From: Effrenium voratum
Taxonomy: Eukaryota; Sar; Dinophyceae; Suessiales; Symbiodiniaceae
Assembly (NCBI GenBank): GCA_963377175.1
Contig: CAUJNA010001491.1
Location: 156,501 to 220,500, forward strand
Direction: 5' to 3'
Length of the DNA: 64,000 nucleotides
Shown here in pieces: positions 1-12,012 of the stretch. The position numbers were made by a program, and so were the translations under genes. A model generated the notes under the pieces. It was not told the origin of the DNA. It searched no databases and saw only the letters and a list, made by a program, of their open reading frames with translations. Position 1 is the first letter of the stretch; every line of letters begins with the position of its first letter.

Positions 1-54
1 AGGCCAGAACCTCGCTGGCCAACACCGGGCCTTTTGACAAGTTTTCTTTTGCAG

Positions 55-148
55 CCGAAGTCTGGTCGAAGAGGCTTTGCTCGCTTGAGGTCGAGATTGT
101 GGGCGCCAAAGGGCCTGACGGTCCCAGTTCCCTCTTAGTTCGGCTTGC
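55..148 (+). CDS. Candidate small exon (hypothetical protein)
   Basis: A pyrimidine-rich acceptor (TTTTCTTTTGCAG, ends 54) is followed by an open phase that reads EVWSKRLCSLEVEIVGAKG and continues to a GTAAG donor at 149. Codon composition is protein-like. The protein is not recognised, and the exon could belong to a gene that starts left of the window. Confidence 0.35.
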
Positions 149-397
149 GTAAGAACATTTTTCAGCATATGTTGGGCTTTCCCAGGTTGGTTTTAGAGGG
201 ACTCTCTCATCATTGGGAAAAAACATCTTCTTTTTCCAGGGGGTCTTGAGCAAAGTTCGGTTCAGACTTGCCGTTACGTTCCTTTGGCCCCCGGGCTGGG
301 GGGGCACCTGCGGGGATTTGCCGGCGAAGTGATGGCTTTTGGGGGGCAAAGACGGGGGTCGTTCAGTAGCGGTTGTGGTTGATCGCTCGGTTTTTTT

Positions 398-590
398 TTC
401 CAACCACTTCTGTGATACTTGTGGGAATCTCCCCCTTATGGGGGGTTAGTCTTTGAGAAGCCCTTTCTGTTGTATCACAGAAGTGGTCATTCCCCACAAC
501 CCTGTTCAGTAGCTCCTGAGGTACCAATTGGGAAGCCCGTTGGGAGTGGGAACTGGAAATCTCCAAGTTGCAAAAGGTCCTACGAGCGCA
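398..590 (+). repeat. Family L block with CACTTCTGTGATAC hairpin
   Basis: CCACTTCTGTGATACTTGTG pairs with GTATCACAGAAGTGG. The following ~110 bases (CCCACAACCCTGTTCAGTAG to CGAGCGCAA) recur almost unchanged at 9070-9165. A third hairpin copy is at 63326-63445. Confidence 0.75.
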
Positions 591-1224
591 AAGAATGAAT
601 GAATGAATGTATGGTGTCGCCGGTGCGAACCCAGTAAACGACAAATGCTTGAATTTTGAGCCGTCAATGAGTGGTGGGATTGTATCACCCCAAGTTTTGT
701 GCAGGTGTGCCCCATTTGTTTGCCCTCCTACACTACCTCACTTGCCCAAAGCGAATTGACCTGATCTGACCCAAATGGGTTTTCCCCATGTTTGCTCCAT
801 TTTTGGTCAAGGTTTCGATAAGGTACACCATGCATTTCCAGGTCAAGCAAGTGCCAATTGGACTCAGCAAGCCACGATCCTTTTAGGTAACCCACTGCAG
901 CTGCAGGAGCTGAACCCAAACATTCCTGATGACAAGGCACCAGGGAGTGCGGCGAATCGCTCACTCCCCAGCTTCCTGCAAAACAAATGCCTTTTGCGAG
1001 GGCCGTTTTCGTGGCAACCGAACAGGCTCCACTTTTTTTGGCAAATGCCCACACCCTTGAACATGGAATTGGAGGAGGGGCTGACCCCTAAAATTCCATT
1101 TAGGTTTCATCTTCCTCGTCTCTGTCACTGCTGCAGTCAGGTGCCAGGCTTCTCTTGCGTACTCTGCGACTCGCAGCAGGCGAGCCGTTGCCGCGGTCGC
1201 TGTCGTGGTCGTGGTGCCTTTCGT

Positions 1225-1305
1225 TCAGGATGAGGTGTGGTGGCGGTGGCGGCGGTGGCGGCGGCGGTGGTGGTGGTGGTGGCGGTGGTGGTGGCGGTGG
1301 CTGTC
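1225..1305 (+). repeat. GGTGGC triplet repeat
   Basis: GGT/GGC triplets over about 80 bases; it translates as polyglycine, an artefact. Confidence 0.88.
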
Positions 1306-1465
1306 AGCTGCACGCTTCCAAAGTCCTGAGCAAATCAAATGATTTTCCCCTTGCGCTGACCGCTTTTTTGCAGGTGCAGTACTGAGCCATCTTGCGTTTC
1401 TCCAATTTGAGGGCTGCAAAAATGCTTCGCTAAAGGTTGTCCTCAAAGTAGTCAACCTCACTTAC

Positions 1466-1572
1466 CTTCCATTTTCTTAAGAGTTAAGAGTACGTAGTAT
1501 TTTCTCATTTTGGTTTTAACAGGAATCTATCACTGGACTTTCTTGAATATTTTCCAGGATGCTAATCGGGAT
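1466..1572 (+). mobile_element. Family A element, diverged
   Basis: CTTCCATTTTCTTAAG end, GGAATCTATCACTGG core and ATTTTCCAGG; the right inverted end is lost. Confidence 0.6.
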
Positions 1573-2093
1573 CAAAGCTGGACACACCCCCTGAAGTGCC
1601 CGAAGTATGCTTGCGCGAAAACTGGATCGGTTGCCAAGCCAGACGGCGCCACACGTGAGCTTCAAATTTCACGCACAGCAGTGGCAGCAGCAGCAGTTGC
1701 AGCAGAAGCAGTAGCAGTTGCGGTAGCGGCTGCTGGTGGTGGTGATCGTTGTCCTTGCCGCCGTCGTCAGGGCCGCTGCTTTGGTTCTTGATGTCGCGGT
1801 TGGTTTTGCCGACGGGTGGCCCGTTGCAGGTGACGACCATCGAAGCGTTTCGGACTGTCTGATTGCGCGACGGGCCTTGGTCACTTGCCGGTTCGCTGCA
1901 CCCCGAACTAAGCCTCGCGGCGGGCGAATATAGCTGTGGAGACATGTGGAGACCAAAATCAACAACTTCTCAGTTGTCCAAAGCCGACCTTTTTTCCAAA
2001 TTTGATTCCCAAATTTGGTCTGGCCAAGGTTAACGTTTGGCTTCTGGGTCGCAGCAACTGAGACTTTCAATGGGTCCTTCTCGGCATGCTCTT

Positions 2094-2198
2094 CTAGGTC
2101 CCCCAGTAGTGCCCTTTTGCCGTTTCTTTTTTGGGGGAGGGTTCCCCTATACAGAAAAAGGGTACCCTTATTCTAGCCTCTCTACTAGAGGACCTAGT
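2094..2198 (+). mobile_element. Family B inverted-repeat element
   Basis: CTAGGTCCCCCAGTAGTGCC left, CTCTCTACTAGAGGACCTAG right. The core is a G-rich GGGGGAGGGTTCCCCTA block and AAAAAGGGTACCCTTATTCT. About 105 bp and non-coding. Confidence 0.82.
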
Positions 2199-3328
2199 CT
2201 CGCTAACAGGAAGCCGCTGGTTCGGACACATCCGCGCGAAAATGATCCGTGCTGTCCGCAGGCTGGTTCGAGGGCCGAGCTTGCTGGAATCTAGGCGGGC
2301 GTGTTCCGGGATCACCCATCCGAGCTGTGGAACCTGCCACTCTCCGGCAGGTTCCGTCAGTCATGCCTGCCATGAGTTCAAGAGCCCATCGCCGTTTCCC
2401 GGGCGTTTCCGGAGGGTTTTACAGAAGGAAGGATCCCTGGAAAGGATGGAACTGGAAGGCAGCCCTTGAATCATGCTTGCTAGCTTGTGAAGAGGCAGGC
2501 TTTTGTGAAGCAGCTGAGGTTTGTACGGAACCATGAGAACTTCAGCATGTGTGCTCCGAACTGTTCCCCTTTTTGATGCTACAGTAGTTGGGGGAGCGTC
2601 GCTGTTTGCTTTTTAGCTGTATGGTGTCGCCGGTGCGAGCCCAGTAAACGACAGATGCTTGAATATTGAGCCCAATGAGTGGTGCACGTGTGCCCCATTT
2701 GTTTGCCCTCCTACACCCATACCTCACTTGCCCAACGCGAATCCACCTGATCTGACCCAAATGGGTTTTCCCCAAGGTTTCGATCAAGTCCAAAGTGTTG
2801 GAAGTGAGTTGGGCAAGCGAGTGGCAATCTGACTCGGCAATCCTTAATAGTAAATCAATGAGAATAAGTTGTTTGATGCCTAATAAGTTTTGTTTGTTCC
2901 CTCACCCCAATCCTTCGAGGACTTCCACTGCAGCTACGGGAGCTCAACCCAAACATTCCCAAGAGAGCGTGGCGAACCGCTCACTCCCCCAGCTTCCTTT
3001 GCGAATGCCGATTTTTCGAAGGCCATGTTCGCGGCAAGCCAAGAGGTTATATATATATATATATATACACACCACTTTTCAGGCGAATTGGAGGAGGCGG
3101 GACCCCTGAAATTCCATAAAAGCAAGAACAGGCCCATTTTTTTCGGTTTTGCGGGGGAAGACTTTTGCAAATGGACTTGGGAAGCACCCCTGGCCCTTAA
3201 GGTAGGGCTCCACGGCATGCAGCGACTCGGCTGTCAAGCCGTCAGGAGCCCCACGTTCCAGCCCGCGGCCGAGGCTCGGCTTGGCGTTTTTTTTCACCGG
3301 GAAAGCGAGGCCCCGGACGGATGGGCGT

Positions 3329-3333
3329 CTATC

Positions 3334-3391
<58 letters not shown>

Positions 3392-3392
3392 T
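3329..3392 (+). repeat. TTTC microsatellite
   Basis: About 14 TTTC units, one interrupted by TTTG. Confidence 0.9.
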
Positions 3393-3461
3393 TGTGAGTT
3401 GGTACCCCTTGGTGTTCTTTTTAAGGGGAACCAAAGGAAACCTTTTTAAAGGGGAACCAAA

Positions 3462-3571
3462 CCCAGAGGGTCCTAAGTACCACATAGTTAAGGTTTTGGC
3501 TTTGAGTCACGGGGATCCGCCAATTACAGATTCCTCAACTCCGTAAATATGAGGTACTTGGACCCTCTGGG
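3462..3571 (+). mobile_element. 110-bp inverted-repeat element
   Basis: CCCAGAGGGTCCTAAGTACC and GGTACTTGGACCCTCTGGG are inverted ends with one indel. Confidence 0.68.
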
Positions 3572-6085
3572 AACGGGAATTCCATGGTTTGTTGGGGTCC
3601 CCTCCAAAAGGACAAACCAACTTTTCGGATCAAGCCGAAGCTGGCACATGTTGGCACTGGAGTTGTCAATGACAGAGTCCCTTCATGCTGCCCTCTCGTG
3701 TTTTAAGGATCCCCAACAGACACATATTCAGATAAGCCTCAGTTGGTGGTTTGGTTTGGTGCACAATTCCAAGTCGCCAGTTAAGGTCAAGGTGACACAT
3801 TGTGGCCTTGTGCCCAAAGGAAACGGTTCACGGAGGGTTATTGAATTCGAGGGCACGCCCCTTCCATACATTATTTATGGGGCGCACGGCGACAAGCTTT
3901 AGGCATCGAACATGGGCTACTATTGTGAGAGTTCTTGCTCACAGAGGCCAGAATAAAGAAACAACATGGACACGAACAAAGGGGCTCCCCCCAAAACCAA
4001 AAGGGGATTCATTTGAAAGAAATCCAAAACCTTTTGGGCTCCATGTTGCTTTGGGGTTGACTTGGAGTGGGTTTAGGGTGGGCTTAGGCAGCTCAGGATT
4101 CGGACGATGAAGGCTTGGACTTTGGGAAAGCAAAGTCCATGCCAATGCCACAGTGTCCCGGTAGGAGCTGGCGGGGGTGGGGGGGGGGCGGGGGCAGGGC
4201 CGGGGACTTGTGACCGTCGCTGTCTGTGCCTTTGGGCGTTTGGGGGGGCTTGGACGCCCGACTGAAACTTGGAGATCATGACATTGATGAGCTGCCAATC
4301 TAGCAAGGCACCACTGACTTGGGACCTGTGCGAGTGTGCTTGATCCATGCGAAACAAAAGCGCGGCTGGGCACAGTGGAAAGGGCGGCAGCTTTGAGTCG
4401 GAAGAGAAGATCTTACCGGACTTGAAGGTAGAACCCTTCCTAGCCTCAACACGGATATGAGTGTGGGCTTGTTCGTTTCGGTACTGCTTTGGGAGCCTGA
4501 GAAATTCTATGCCCTAAGGGTCCAATACTCTATATTGAGGTACTTTCGTGAAAAAGCCGTGCTTCTGACACTCCTGGGCCCGAGTACGTGAATATTGCGG
4601 CTTCTCATGTTGAAGCCATTTGGGAACACAAACCCAGCGCAGACCACGCGATACTTTCATCATCTTTCATCGCTGGATGGCACACAGAAGCACTGCCTAA
4701 GGTAACATGTCATACATTCGCCTCTAAAGCGGGGTTTCGTGGGTCAAAAGCCTCAGGATGCTCAAAGATGCGCAAAGATATGCAAAGATCTTAGTGTTTG
4801 AGTAGCGACACCTTCTGCATTGTTTCAAGCTGAGGGCCTGTTGCCGAAATGTCGGGCAAGAACAGCGATCGTGGGGAAAGTGCTTGTTCTTGTCAAAAGT
4901 GCAGCACCGATATGGCGTTGCAACAGGCATCGAAACAGCACTCCCGCATGAAATACGTTTCCCAGAACTGATGCCGCAATTTAACGCGATTTAACGCCCG
5001 GAAGCTGGCAATCACGGTTTTTAACGCAATTTAACGCAACTGTATCGCGTGATGTGTGGAAACGTCTTTCGCATGGCGCAGCACTCACGCTTTAAACTAA
5101 TGTACATTCTGAGGCTTTGCGATTTGACACAATTTAATCCGATCAAACTCCCACAAGTGCGCCGGCACAGCTTTGGACGCAACTTGTTTCAATCGAACGC
5201 AACTGTATCGCGTGATATTTTTCTTCAACAACCGCAGCCTAGACCGGGTGGGTTGATGTGCTAGAGAGTCCTGCCATGGTTCTTGATCAACCCCATGCCC
5301 CCAAGACAAGCTGATCACCGAAGGTTCTGATGCAACTATGCCGCGGTTGCAAATGAGGTGAAGCTGTCAGAGCAAAACACTCTTCCTCTAAGGGGATGGC
5401 TGAATTTTGGTGCAACACGGTGCAACATGTCATATTCACGGCTTTTCGCCCCGAAGCCGCGCTCCTGACATGTTGAGCCAAAACACGCGAATATTACGGA
5501 TTCCGTTAAGTGCCTTGCAGTTACGGATTTGGACCCTCAGGGATGTGAATGAAATTTGCCACCAACACTATGCATCAGCACATTCCTCGCGGATATGGAT
5601 GTCGGCCAGGTTACCCATGTTTGTAATAGTTCCCCCGAAATCCCCAGGGCACGGCATCGATGCTTTGATCTTTTTAGCCTCAGCACCCACTCTATCCTGC
5701 AGCGAAACCTGCGGTCATGTTCTATGACTATTCCTGTGGAGTGGCCTTTGCGGATGGAAACGGCGCGGGGGAAGACCAAAGCCCCCGATGACCTGTTTCC
5801 TCAACCTAAGGCGACTTGAGGGTTCTAGAGGTGTGGTTGAGGTGGGAAAGGAGACGCCACGACCAGTTGGGGATAGAGCCTCATGCCTGAGAATTCTAGT
5901 TTGCACTACCCCCCCACCAATTAGCACATGGAACCGTTCAACGTTCGTGGAAATGGTCTAGGTTTGGACCCATGCTCGTTTTAAAGGGGCCGGGTCCCTG
6001 TCAGGTCTCATGTCAATTGGAGGGAAATAGCGAGCTCGCATGCAAGTCGCTGAGGTGGGCTTTTCCCCTTGCAAGGCAGCTAGAC
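3572..6085. other. No gene seen; low-copy DNA
   Basis: Contains C-rich DNA (4160-4200), two AACGCAACTGTATCGCGTGA strings (5034 and 5196) and a diverged duplication around 4550 and 5440 (CGAATATTACGG-like). No coding signal I would defend. Confidence 0.5.
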
Positions 6086-6514
6086 TTCCATTTGCTGAAT
6101 TTCCCCTTGTTGGTTTGAAACGGAATCGATTTCACTCGTGGACACATAAATCTTTTATCTCATTTTTGCCAGATAAAGCACCAACTGCATGGTTGTTGTT
6201 GGAACACATTTTGCACGTTTGCTTGTTTTGGTTTAGTGTCAAGCAAGACTGTGCGCCCATGGGTCGTCTACAAGGGCACCTGACGCCATGTCTCTCAGGA
6301 GTTCTGTGGCGCCCGTGCTGTACTGCGAGGCGGGTGTTGCGGCGGGAAACGGCCGGAAACTCACTCCCTGACATGGTCATCCCATAGCAGTGCCCCTTGA
6401 CAGGGCTCCTTAAAAGATACATTTTGCACAGTTGAAACATGTTTTTTTCCGCCAAAATCAAGGGAAACCACCATTTACAAGGCAATGTTCAGGTGTATAA
6501 TGTAAGGATCCCTG

Positions 6515-6594
6515 TTTGACCACCTTTTTTGGGGGCAGGGTTCCCCTACTAAAATGGACTACAGAAAAAAAGGGCTCTACTGGAGGACCCAGTT
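6515..6594 (+). mobile_element. Family B element, left-truncated
   Basis: GGGTTCCCCTACTAAAATGG and CTCTACTGGAGGACCCAGTT are kept; the left inverted end is missing. Confidence 0.6.
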
Positions 6595-7291
6595 ATTTTT
6601 CGGGTCATTCAGTGGCAAACTTGGAGAGTTTGCTTATTTTGTTTGGGCCATCCACTTAGGAAGTGAGTAGAGGGTTGGTTGCAAAGCAAAACCTCTCCCC
6701 AAAGGAAGCAAGGCTTTGGCCCCAGAGTTCTATGTTTTTGCGTTTTACCCTCTAGTCTTGGGCGAGATATGGTTCTTTCTGATTTGTGCTGGTGGCTTTG
6801 GGTGCGAATGTTAGCGGAGGTCAAAGAATTGAGTCATCGCCTACGGCCTCACCAAATGACCATGTTGAATGTGGCTTTGTGGGCTACAGCCTGATGCAGA
6901 TCTTTCTGCTAGTAGCAAATATTAAAATGAGAACTTTGAAGGCTGAAGTGCCAGCGGGTGACAAAAAGGCAATCACATTTGAAGTTTGCTGTCAACCAGC
7001 GTGTGGTGAAGGCTCGCTTTGTGCAAACCAGTTGAAGGTGGGGCCCGCCCGCCCTTAAGAGGTAAGTGGGAGGGCTGAGGGTCCCGCACGAGGGGGAACT
7101 TAAAGGGGCGATCGATTTGGTTAGTGGTCAGTAAGCCTGAGAACCCAACAGCCATGGCTACAGGCCTCCGTTCAGTGGGCTATTTCACGAGGCTACAAAG
7201 CACCCCCGTGGACATGAGTGCAGGCAACGCAGCTCGGCCTGGCTTTCTTGCAAATGACCCCTCGTAGCTGATGCCCTTCTATGTGCTCAAT

Positions 7292-7416
7292 CTACCATTT
7301 GGTAAAGTTTTTTTTTAGTCCCTTGTTGGTTTTCAAGGGAATCTATCACTGCTGGAACTATTTTATTTTTTTACAGGAGGCTTAACCACTGCAGGGGACG
7401 AAAAAGCAAATGGAAG
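7292..7416 (+). mobile_element. Family A element
   Basis: CTACCATTTGGTAAAG ... AAGCAAATGGAAG ends, with the core GGGAATCTATCACTGCTGG. A GGCTTAACCACTGCA insertion lies near the right end. Confidence 0.7.
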
Positions 7417-8459
7417 CGCCCCTCCTAGGAGGGACCTACAAGGAGAACCCTTTCAGCACATCATTCAGAACTTGTTTGTCTATCTCAGTCCTTGCTGGGG
7501 GCTCGTTCCATTTGCTTCCATTTACTGAAGAACATGTGTTTTTTCATGTCACATTCTGGTTTTAAAAGGAGTCGATTTCACCACGGGAATCTATCACTAC
7601 CGGGGTCCCTTTTTTTGGCAACTGGCAGATTGCCATGCCCTTCCGGGGTTGGCATAAATCGAATCTCCCGGGCTGCGGTTTTTGGCTACCCACCAGGGCC
7701 TCTCTGATCCCTGTGCCCATGAGGCCCATGAGGCCTGCCTTTGCATTGTCAGTTTTGGTGGATATTCGACCGCAGGCCATTTTGCGGCGAGTTTCCCTGG
7801 ATGGCCTTTGTCAATATGGGAACCCGCGTAAACAGCAACAGTCAATCCACGAGTTTCTGAGAAAGGCTGGGAGCCGATTCGGACTTGACTGCTTGGCCTC
7901 GTCTTCCCATCCCTTTGCTGTCTTTGGTGCATGTTGTTTGGATGTTAGGACTATTTTTTGCCAACTAATGGGTTTTCCAATTAAACCACAAAGTTATTCA
8001 CTTTGAGCAGGGGAGCAGAAAGCAACCGAGTTCCCTTGAACGTGGGTTGCCCCAACATTTTGCGCACAAAAGCTCCCTGAACACGTGGGTTGCCCGAGTT
8101 GCTGTGAAGCTGTTTGCCCTGTGGCTCAAAAAAACCAAAAAAAAACACGAATTACCAAATGCTTCACCAGAATTAGCTCCCCTTTTTGCATTTTTTTGCT
8201 TTTTTGGGGTTCTTTTTGTTTTCCACTACCCAGGCAAAACAAGAGATATATATATATATATATGTACCAGTCCCTGGGCCACGTACCCCCCCCCCCCCCA
8301 ATGGTATGGTCCCCCCATTCCCCCGCATCATCCCCAAGATGCCCGCATCATCCGCATCTTGGGGATGATGCTGGCAATGCTGGGGATGCTGTCCAGTACC
8401 GTGCGAGCCCTGCAGCTTCGGTCCCAGACCCCCTTTCACCCCGTGAACCAACACCCCCG

Positions 8460-8830
8460 CACCTCTCGCAACATCCTACCCTAAACCAAACCACCCTGCA
8501 ACCCCTCCTTAACCCCAACCCTAAGCCTAAATCAACCCAAAACCCAAACCCACCCGAAACCCACCGCAAACCAACCCTGAACCAACCCTGAACCAACCCT
8601 AAACCAACCCACCAAGCCTAAACCAACTCCGAACCACACCCAACCACCCAACCACCCAACCACCCAACCACCCCACCACCCCACCACCCCACCACCCACC
8701 CCACCCCCCACAGGGGGGGGGGGGTTGGCCCAACCACCCAACACCCAACCACCACCCCACAACCCCACCACCACCCCACCACCCACCCACCCCACCCCCA
8801 CGGGGGGGGGGGTTGGGGGGGGGGGGGTCC
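8460..8830 (+). repeat. Telomere-like CCCTAAACC tract and CCACCC repeats with G runs
   Basis: Degenerate AACCAACCCTRAACC units (8478-8630) give way to ACCCACC units. Two pure G runs (8715-8726, about 8802-8827) stand next to C-rich DNA, so G-quadruplex or strong hairpins are likely. Confidence 0.7.
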
Positions 8831-8954
8831 ACGGCCTGGAACATATATATATATATATATATATTTATATATTTGCTGGGGTCCGATTTTTTCAGCCAAG
8901 AATGGACGCCTGGCAAGTGGAATTATGGACCAAAACAGGGTTGTGGAATCAAGG

Positions 8955-9165
8955 GGTTTATTCCCACTTCTGTGATACTTGTGGGGATCTCCCCCTTTTT
9001 TCTGGGGTGTTTGTCTTTGGGGTTAGGCCCTTTTAGTAACGTATCACAGATTCGTGGGTTCCATTTCCCACAACCCTGTTCAGTAGCTCCTGAGGTACCA
9101 ATTGGGAAACCCTTTGGGAGTGGGAACTGGAAATCTCCAAGTTGCAAAAGGTCCTACGAGCGCAA
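8955..9165 (+). repeat. Family L block, second copy
   Basis: Same hairpin and same right-hand ~110 bases as 398-590, so a block of about 190 bp is duplicated 8.5 kb apart. Confidence 0.75.
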
Positions 9166-9189
9166 GTTGCAAATCTACGAGCACAACCC

Positions 9190-9325
9190 TGGACCAAATT
9201 CCTGCGGCTTGCCCTGGAGGACAGCGACCCGAAGACCTTCGGCCCCGCCCATGTCCTGTCCACCGCCTTCTCCTCCAGCTCGCGCTTTAGCTCCCGGACC
9301 TTGCCGAGCAGGCGGTGGAAAAACC
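9190..9325 (-). CDS. Candidate exon with coiled-coil character, minus strand
   Basis: The minus strand reads RLLGKVRELKRELEEKAVDR, a heptad-like pattern, in GC-rich DNA between the repeat at 8965-9165 and the G/T satellite. The plus strand is also open (TKFLRLALEDSDPKTFG), so the strand is uncertain. Confidence 0.25.
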
Positions 9326-9353
9326 TCCACCTGAGCATAGCGTCCTTTTCTGG

Positions 9354-9355
9354 GT

Positions 9356-9429
<74 letters not shown>

Positions 9430-9625
9430 TGTTTGTGTTTGTGTTTGTGTTTGTGTTTGTGTTTGTGTTTGTGTTTGTGTTTGTGTTTGTGTTTGTGTTT
9501 GTGTTTGTGTTTGTGTTTGTGTTTGTGTTTGTGTTTGTGTTGTGTGTTTGTGTTTGTGTTTGTGTTTGTGTTTGTGTTTGTGTTTGTGTTTGTGTTTGTG
9601 TGTGTTTGTGTGTGTGTGTGTGTTT

Positions 9626-9659
<34 letters not shown>

Positions 9660-10040
9660 TTGTGTGTTTGTGTGTGTTGTGTGTTTGTGTGTTGTGTGTG
9701 TTGTGTGTGTTTGTGTGTTTGTGTGTTTGTGTGTTTGTGTGTTTGTGTGTTTGTGTGTTTGTGTGTTTGTGTGTTTGTGTGTTTGTGTGTTTGTGTGTTT
9801 GTGTGTTTGTGTGTTTGTGTGTTTGTGTGTTTGTGTGTTTGTGTGTTTGTGTGTTTGTGTGTTTGTGTGTTTGTGTGTTTGTGTGTTTGTGTGTTTGTGT
9901 GTTTGTGTGTTTGTGTGTTTGTGTGTTTGTGTGTTTGTGTGTTTGTGTGTGTGTGTGTTTGTGTTTGTGTTTGTGTTTGTGTTTGTGTTTGTGTTTGTGT
10001 TTGTGTTTGTGTTTGTGTGTGTGTGTGTGTGTGTTTTTTT
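9354..10040 (+). repeat. 680-bp pure G/T satellite with three nested periods
   Basis: Order of blocks: GT dinucleotide (9358-9424), GTGTTT hexamer (9425-9602), mixed GT, GTGTGTTT octamer (about 9700-9945), hexamer again (9957-10015), GT to 10034. Long open frames here are artefacts of the repeat. Confidence 0.95.
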
Positions 10041-10093
10041 AATGCTATATCCCCGGCTTTTGTGGGTTATAACCAGGTTTACGAACCACTTAC

Positions 10094-10212
10094 TAAGTAC
10101 CACAGGCGTCCTGTTTTGGGTTGTTTTGGTCGAAGAATCGGTGGGTTTCCCTGGTTTATCTGGTGGTTTTTCCTCATCTACCAGGGAAACCCATCGATTT
10201 GCCCCAAAAGAA
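10094..10212 (+). mobile_element. Family H element, outer ends decayed
   Basis: The inner hairpin GGTGGGTTTCCCTGG / CCAGGGAAACCCATC is intact and the outer ends are diverged. Confidence 0.65.
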
Positions 10213-10244
10213 GTTCCGTAAACCGGACTTTAGTGACTTTTTTC

Positions 10245-10365
10245 CTAGGTCCCCCCGCTAGGTGCCCTTTCTCACCAACTTTTTTGGTTGGGAGGGTTCC
10301 CCTACCACAATAGACTAGAGAATAAAGGGTACCCTTATACTAGCCTCTCTACTGGAGCCCAGTTG
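10245..10365 (+). mobile_element. Family B element
   Basis: CTAGGTCCCCCCGCTAGGTG ... CTCTCTACTGGAGCCCAG, with GGTTGGGAGGGTTCCCCTA in the middle. It lies right after a family H copy. Confidence 0.75.
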
Positions 10366-10605
10366 TTGAGTACTAAGACACACCCATCACTTCACTGTTC
10401 TTGGCAATTGTCGTAGTTTTTTTTGTTATTGGTTCTGTTCATTTCTAGGTTCGGGGGCTGCAAAAGCAAACACTTTTTTGGCCAGCCCATACCAAGGGTT
10501 GTGAAGATGATCAAGGGAACTCCGCATCCCATTTGTTGACATCCAACTTCTTGCTGGCACCCCCTCAGGATTTGCGGATCTTCGTGGGCTAGCAATAGAA
10601 TAACG

Positions 10606-10712
10606 TTCATTTGCTAAAGGATATTACATTGTTATTTTCCCCTGTTGGTTTTAAAGGGAACCTATCACCACTGGGCATATTTTTTTTGCTAGGTCACTTA
10701 AGCAAATGGAAG
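10606..10712 (+). mobile_element. Family A element
   Basis: Core CCCTGTTGGTTTTAAAGGG and right end CTTAAGCAAATGGAAG; the left end is reduced to CATTTGCTAAAG. Confidence 0.75.
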
Positions 10713-10759
10713 GTAAACATGTACTCAGCAGCATCTCGCCGTTGTTTTAGAGGGAGTAT

Positions 10760-10852
10760 CTCACTTCCCGAGTGCCTGGACTGGACCATACAGTATTAGT
10801 GGTAAATGATAAGTTTGGACTTGTTTTGTTGCCAGTCCACTGAGGAAGTGAG
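10760..10852 (+). mobile_element. Family D element: CTCACTTCC inverted ends
   Basis: CTCACTTCCCGAG ... CTGAGGAAGTGAG; core GGACCATA...GTGGTAAA. Confidence 0.7.
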
Positions 10853-12012
10853 GTATAGTAAGGTTTTTGGTGGCTGCCCCAATAGAAATTGCATTCCCCA
10901 AAAAGGGTTCCCTTTTTTCCAGGGCCACTGAACAGCTGAGTGTTATACCTTGCCCAGATCCTTTGGTAATGCAAAGGGGGGCGGCCAGTCATGTCCAGCC
11001 CTTCGCTTCGTTGTGTCGCCAGCTTCCCATCAGAGCCAACCGGTCCAACCTCAAAGAACACCCCTCTCACATTAGACTTGAGATTTGGCCAACGGCCCAC
11101 GGGGGTCACTCCATTTCCCCTTCTTTGGACCTTGAAAAGTTGCAGTTTCAGTGGAAACCACAAGTCAAATGCAACCTTTGCGGAATTCCAGTGACCCTGT
11201 GCACTTGCGGAGTCGATTCGGCTCCCGCTGCCGCAATTTCTTTCTGCCTGACCTCAACAGAGCCGGGTTGGGCCACATTTGTTCCAACAAGGCCTGCCTG
11301 CTTAAGGCACAAAGGAGTTGCTTTGTTGAACAGTAGTGGCTTAAACGCATCCAAACAGACAAGAAAGGTGGTTGGCCCAACCGAGTGAACGGAGAGCCCC
11401 CACTTGCCAAGGCGAATCGACCTTTGACCTTTTGGTTTTCCTTTGGCAAATGTTTGGCCAAGGTCCCACAAGCTTCACCTTTTATTTCCAACCCCTTTGG
11501 GCAAGCGAGATCCCCACCCCCTTAAATCTGGAATTGGGGGAGGGGGGTGACCCCTGCAATTCCATTTATGGTTCCATTTCCTTTGTAAGGGGAAGACTAG
11601 ATAACTGGAATTGGGGACCGGGTCCCCACCCCTCTCCCCCTTATGGCGCTTATGGTAGGGGGGATCAAGTGAGTTATGAACCTGCGCGGAGTTGGGAATG
11701 ATCCCCATTCTTAAGTATCGGGAGGCCAAGTGGCTGTGGGTCAAAGCCGTTGTGGTCATTTGGGGTAGATGCACCACCCATTTTAGTCTATTTTAGTGGG
11801 AGTTGGGATGTTCACTGGGGGGGTCATGGATTTTGACCCATGGACAAGTGTGTGCGATGGTTGCGGCTAATGGGCGGGGGGTGTTGGGGTCGCTGACGGG
11901 GTTGTGTTCATGGATAGGCCGCACTTGGTCGGCCTACACTGGGTTTTCTGAAGTACGGACATGGATCTCAAGCAATGCGCGCACGCTGGCACGTTTAAGA
12001 AGGGGCCCTTCT

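Noticed and set aside
1155..1385. Polyglycine protein
   Set aside because: GGT/GGC triplet repeat.
5470..5484. Minus-strand TTTTGGCTCAA as a further spliced-leader relic
   Set aside because: Only 11 bases match and the key flanking bases differ; expected by chance in 64 kb more readily than the LTR case.
9700..9945. Regular 8-bp spacing, CRISPR-like at a glance
   Set aside because: Simple octamer satellite without spacers.
9033..10313. Several overlapping frames of 225-359 codons on both strands
   Set aside because: They are translations of the G/T satellite; stop codons are absent because the repeat lacks them.
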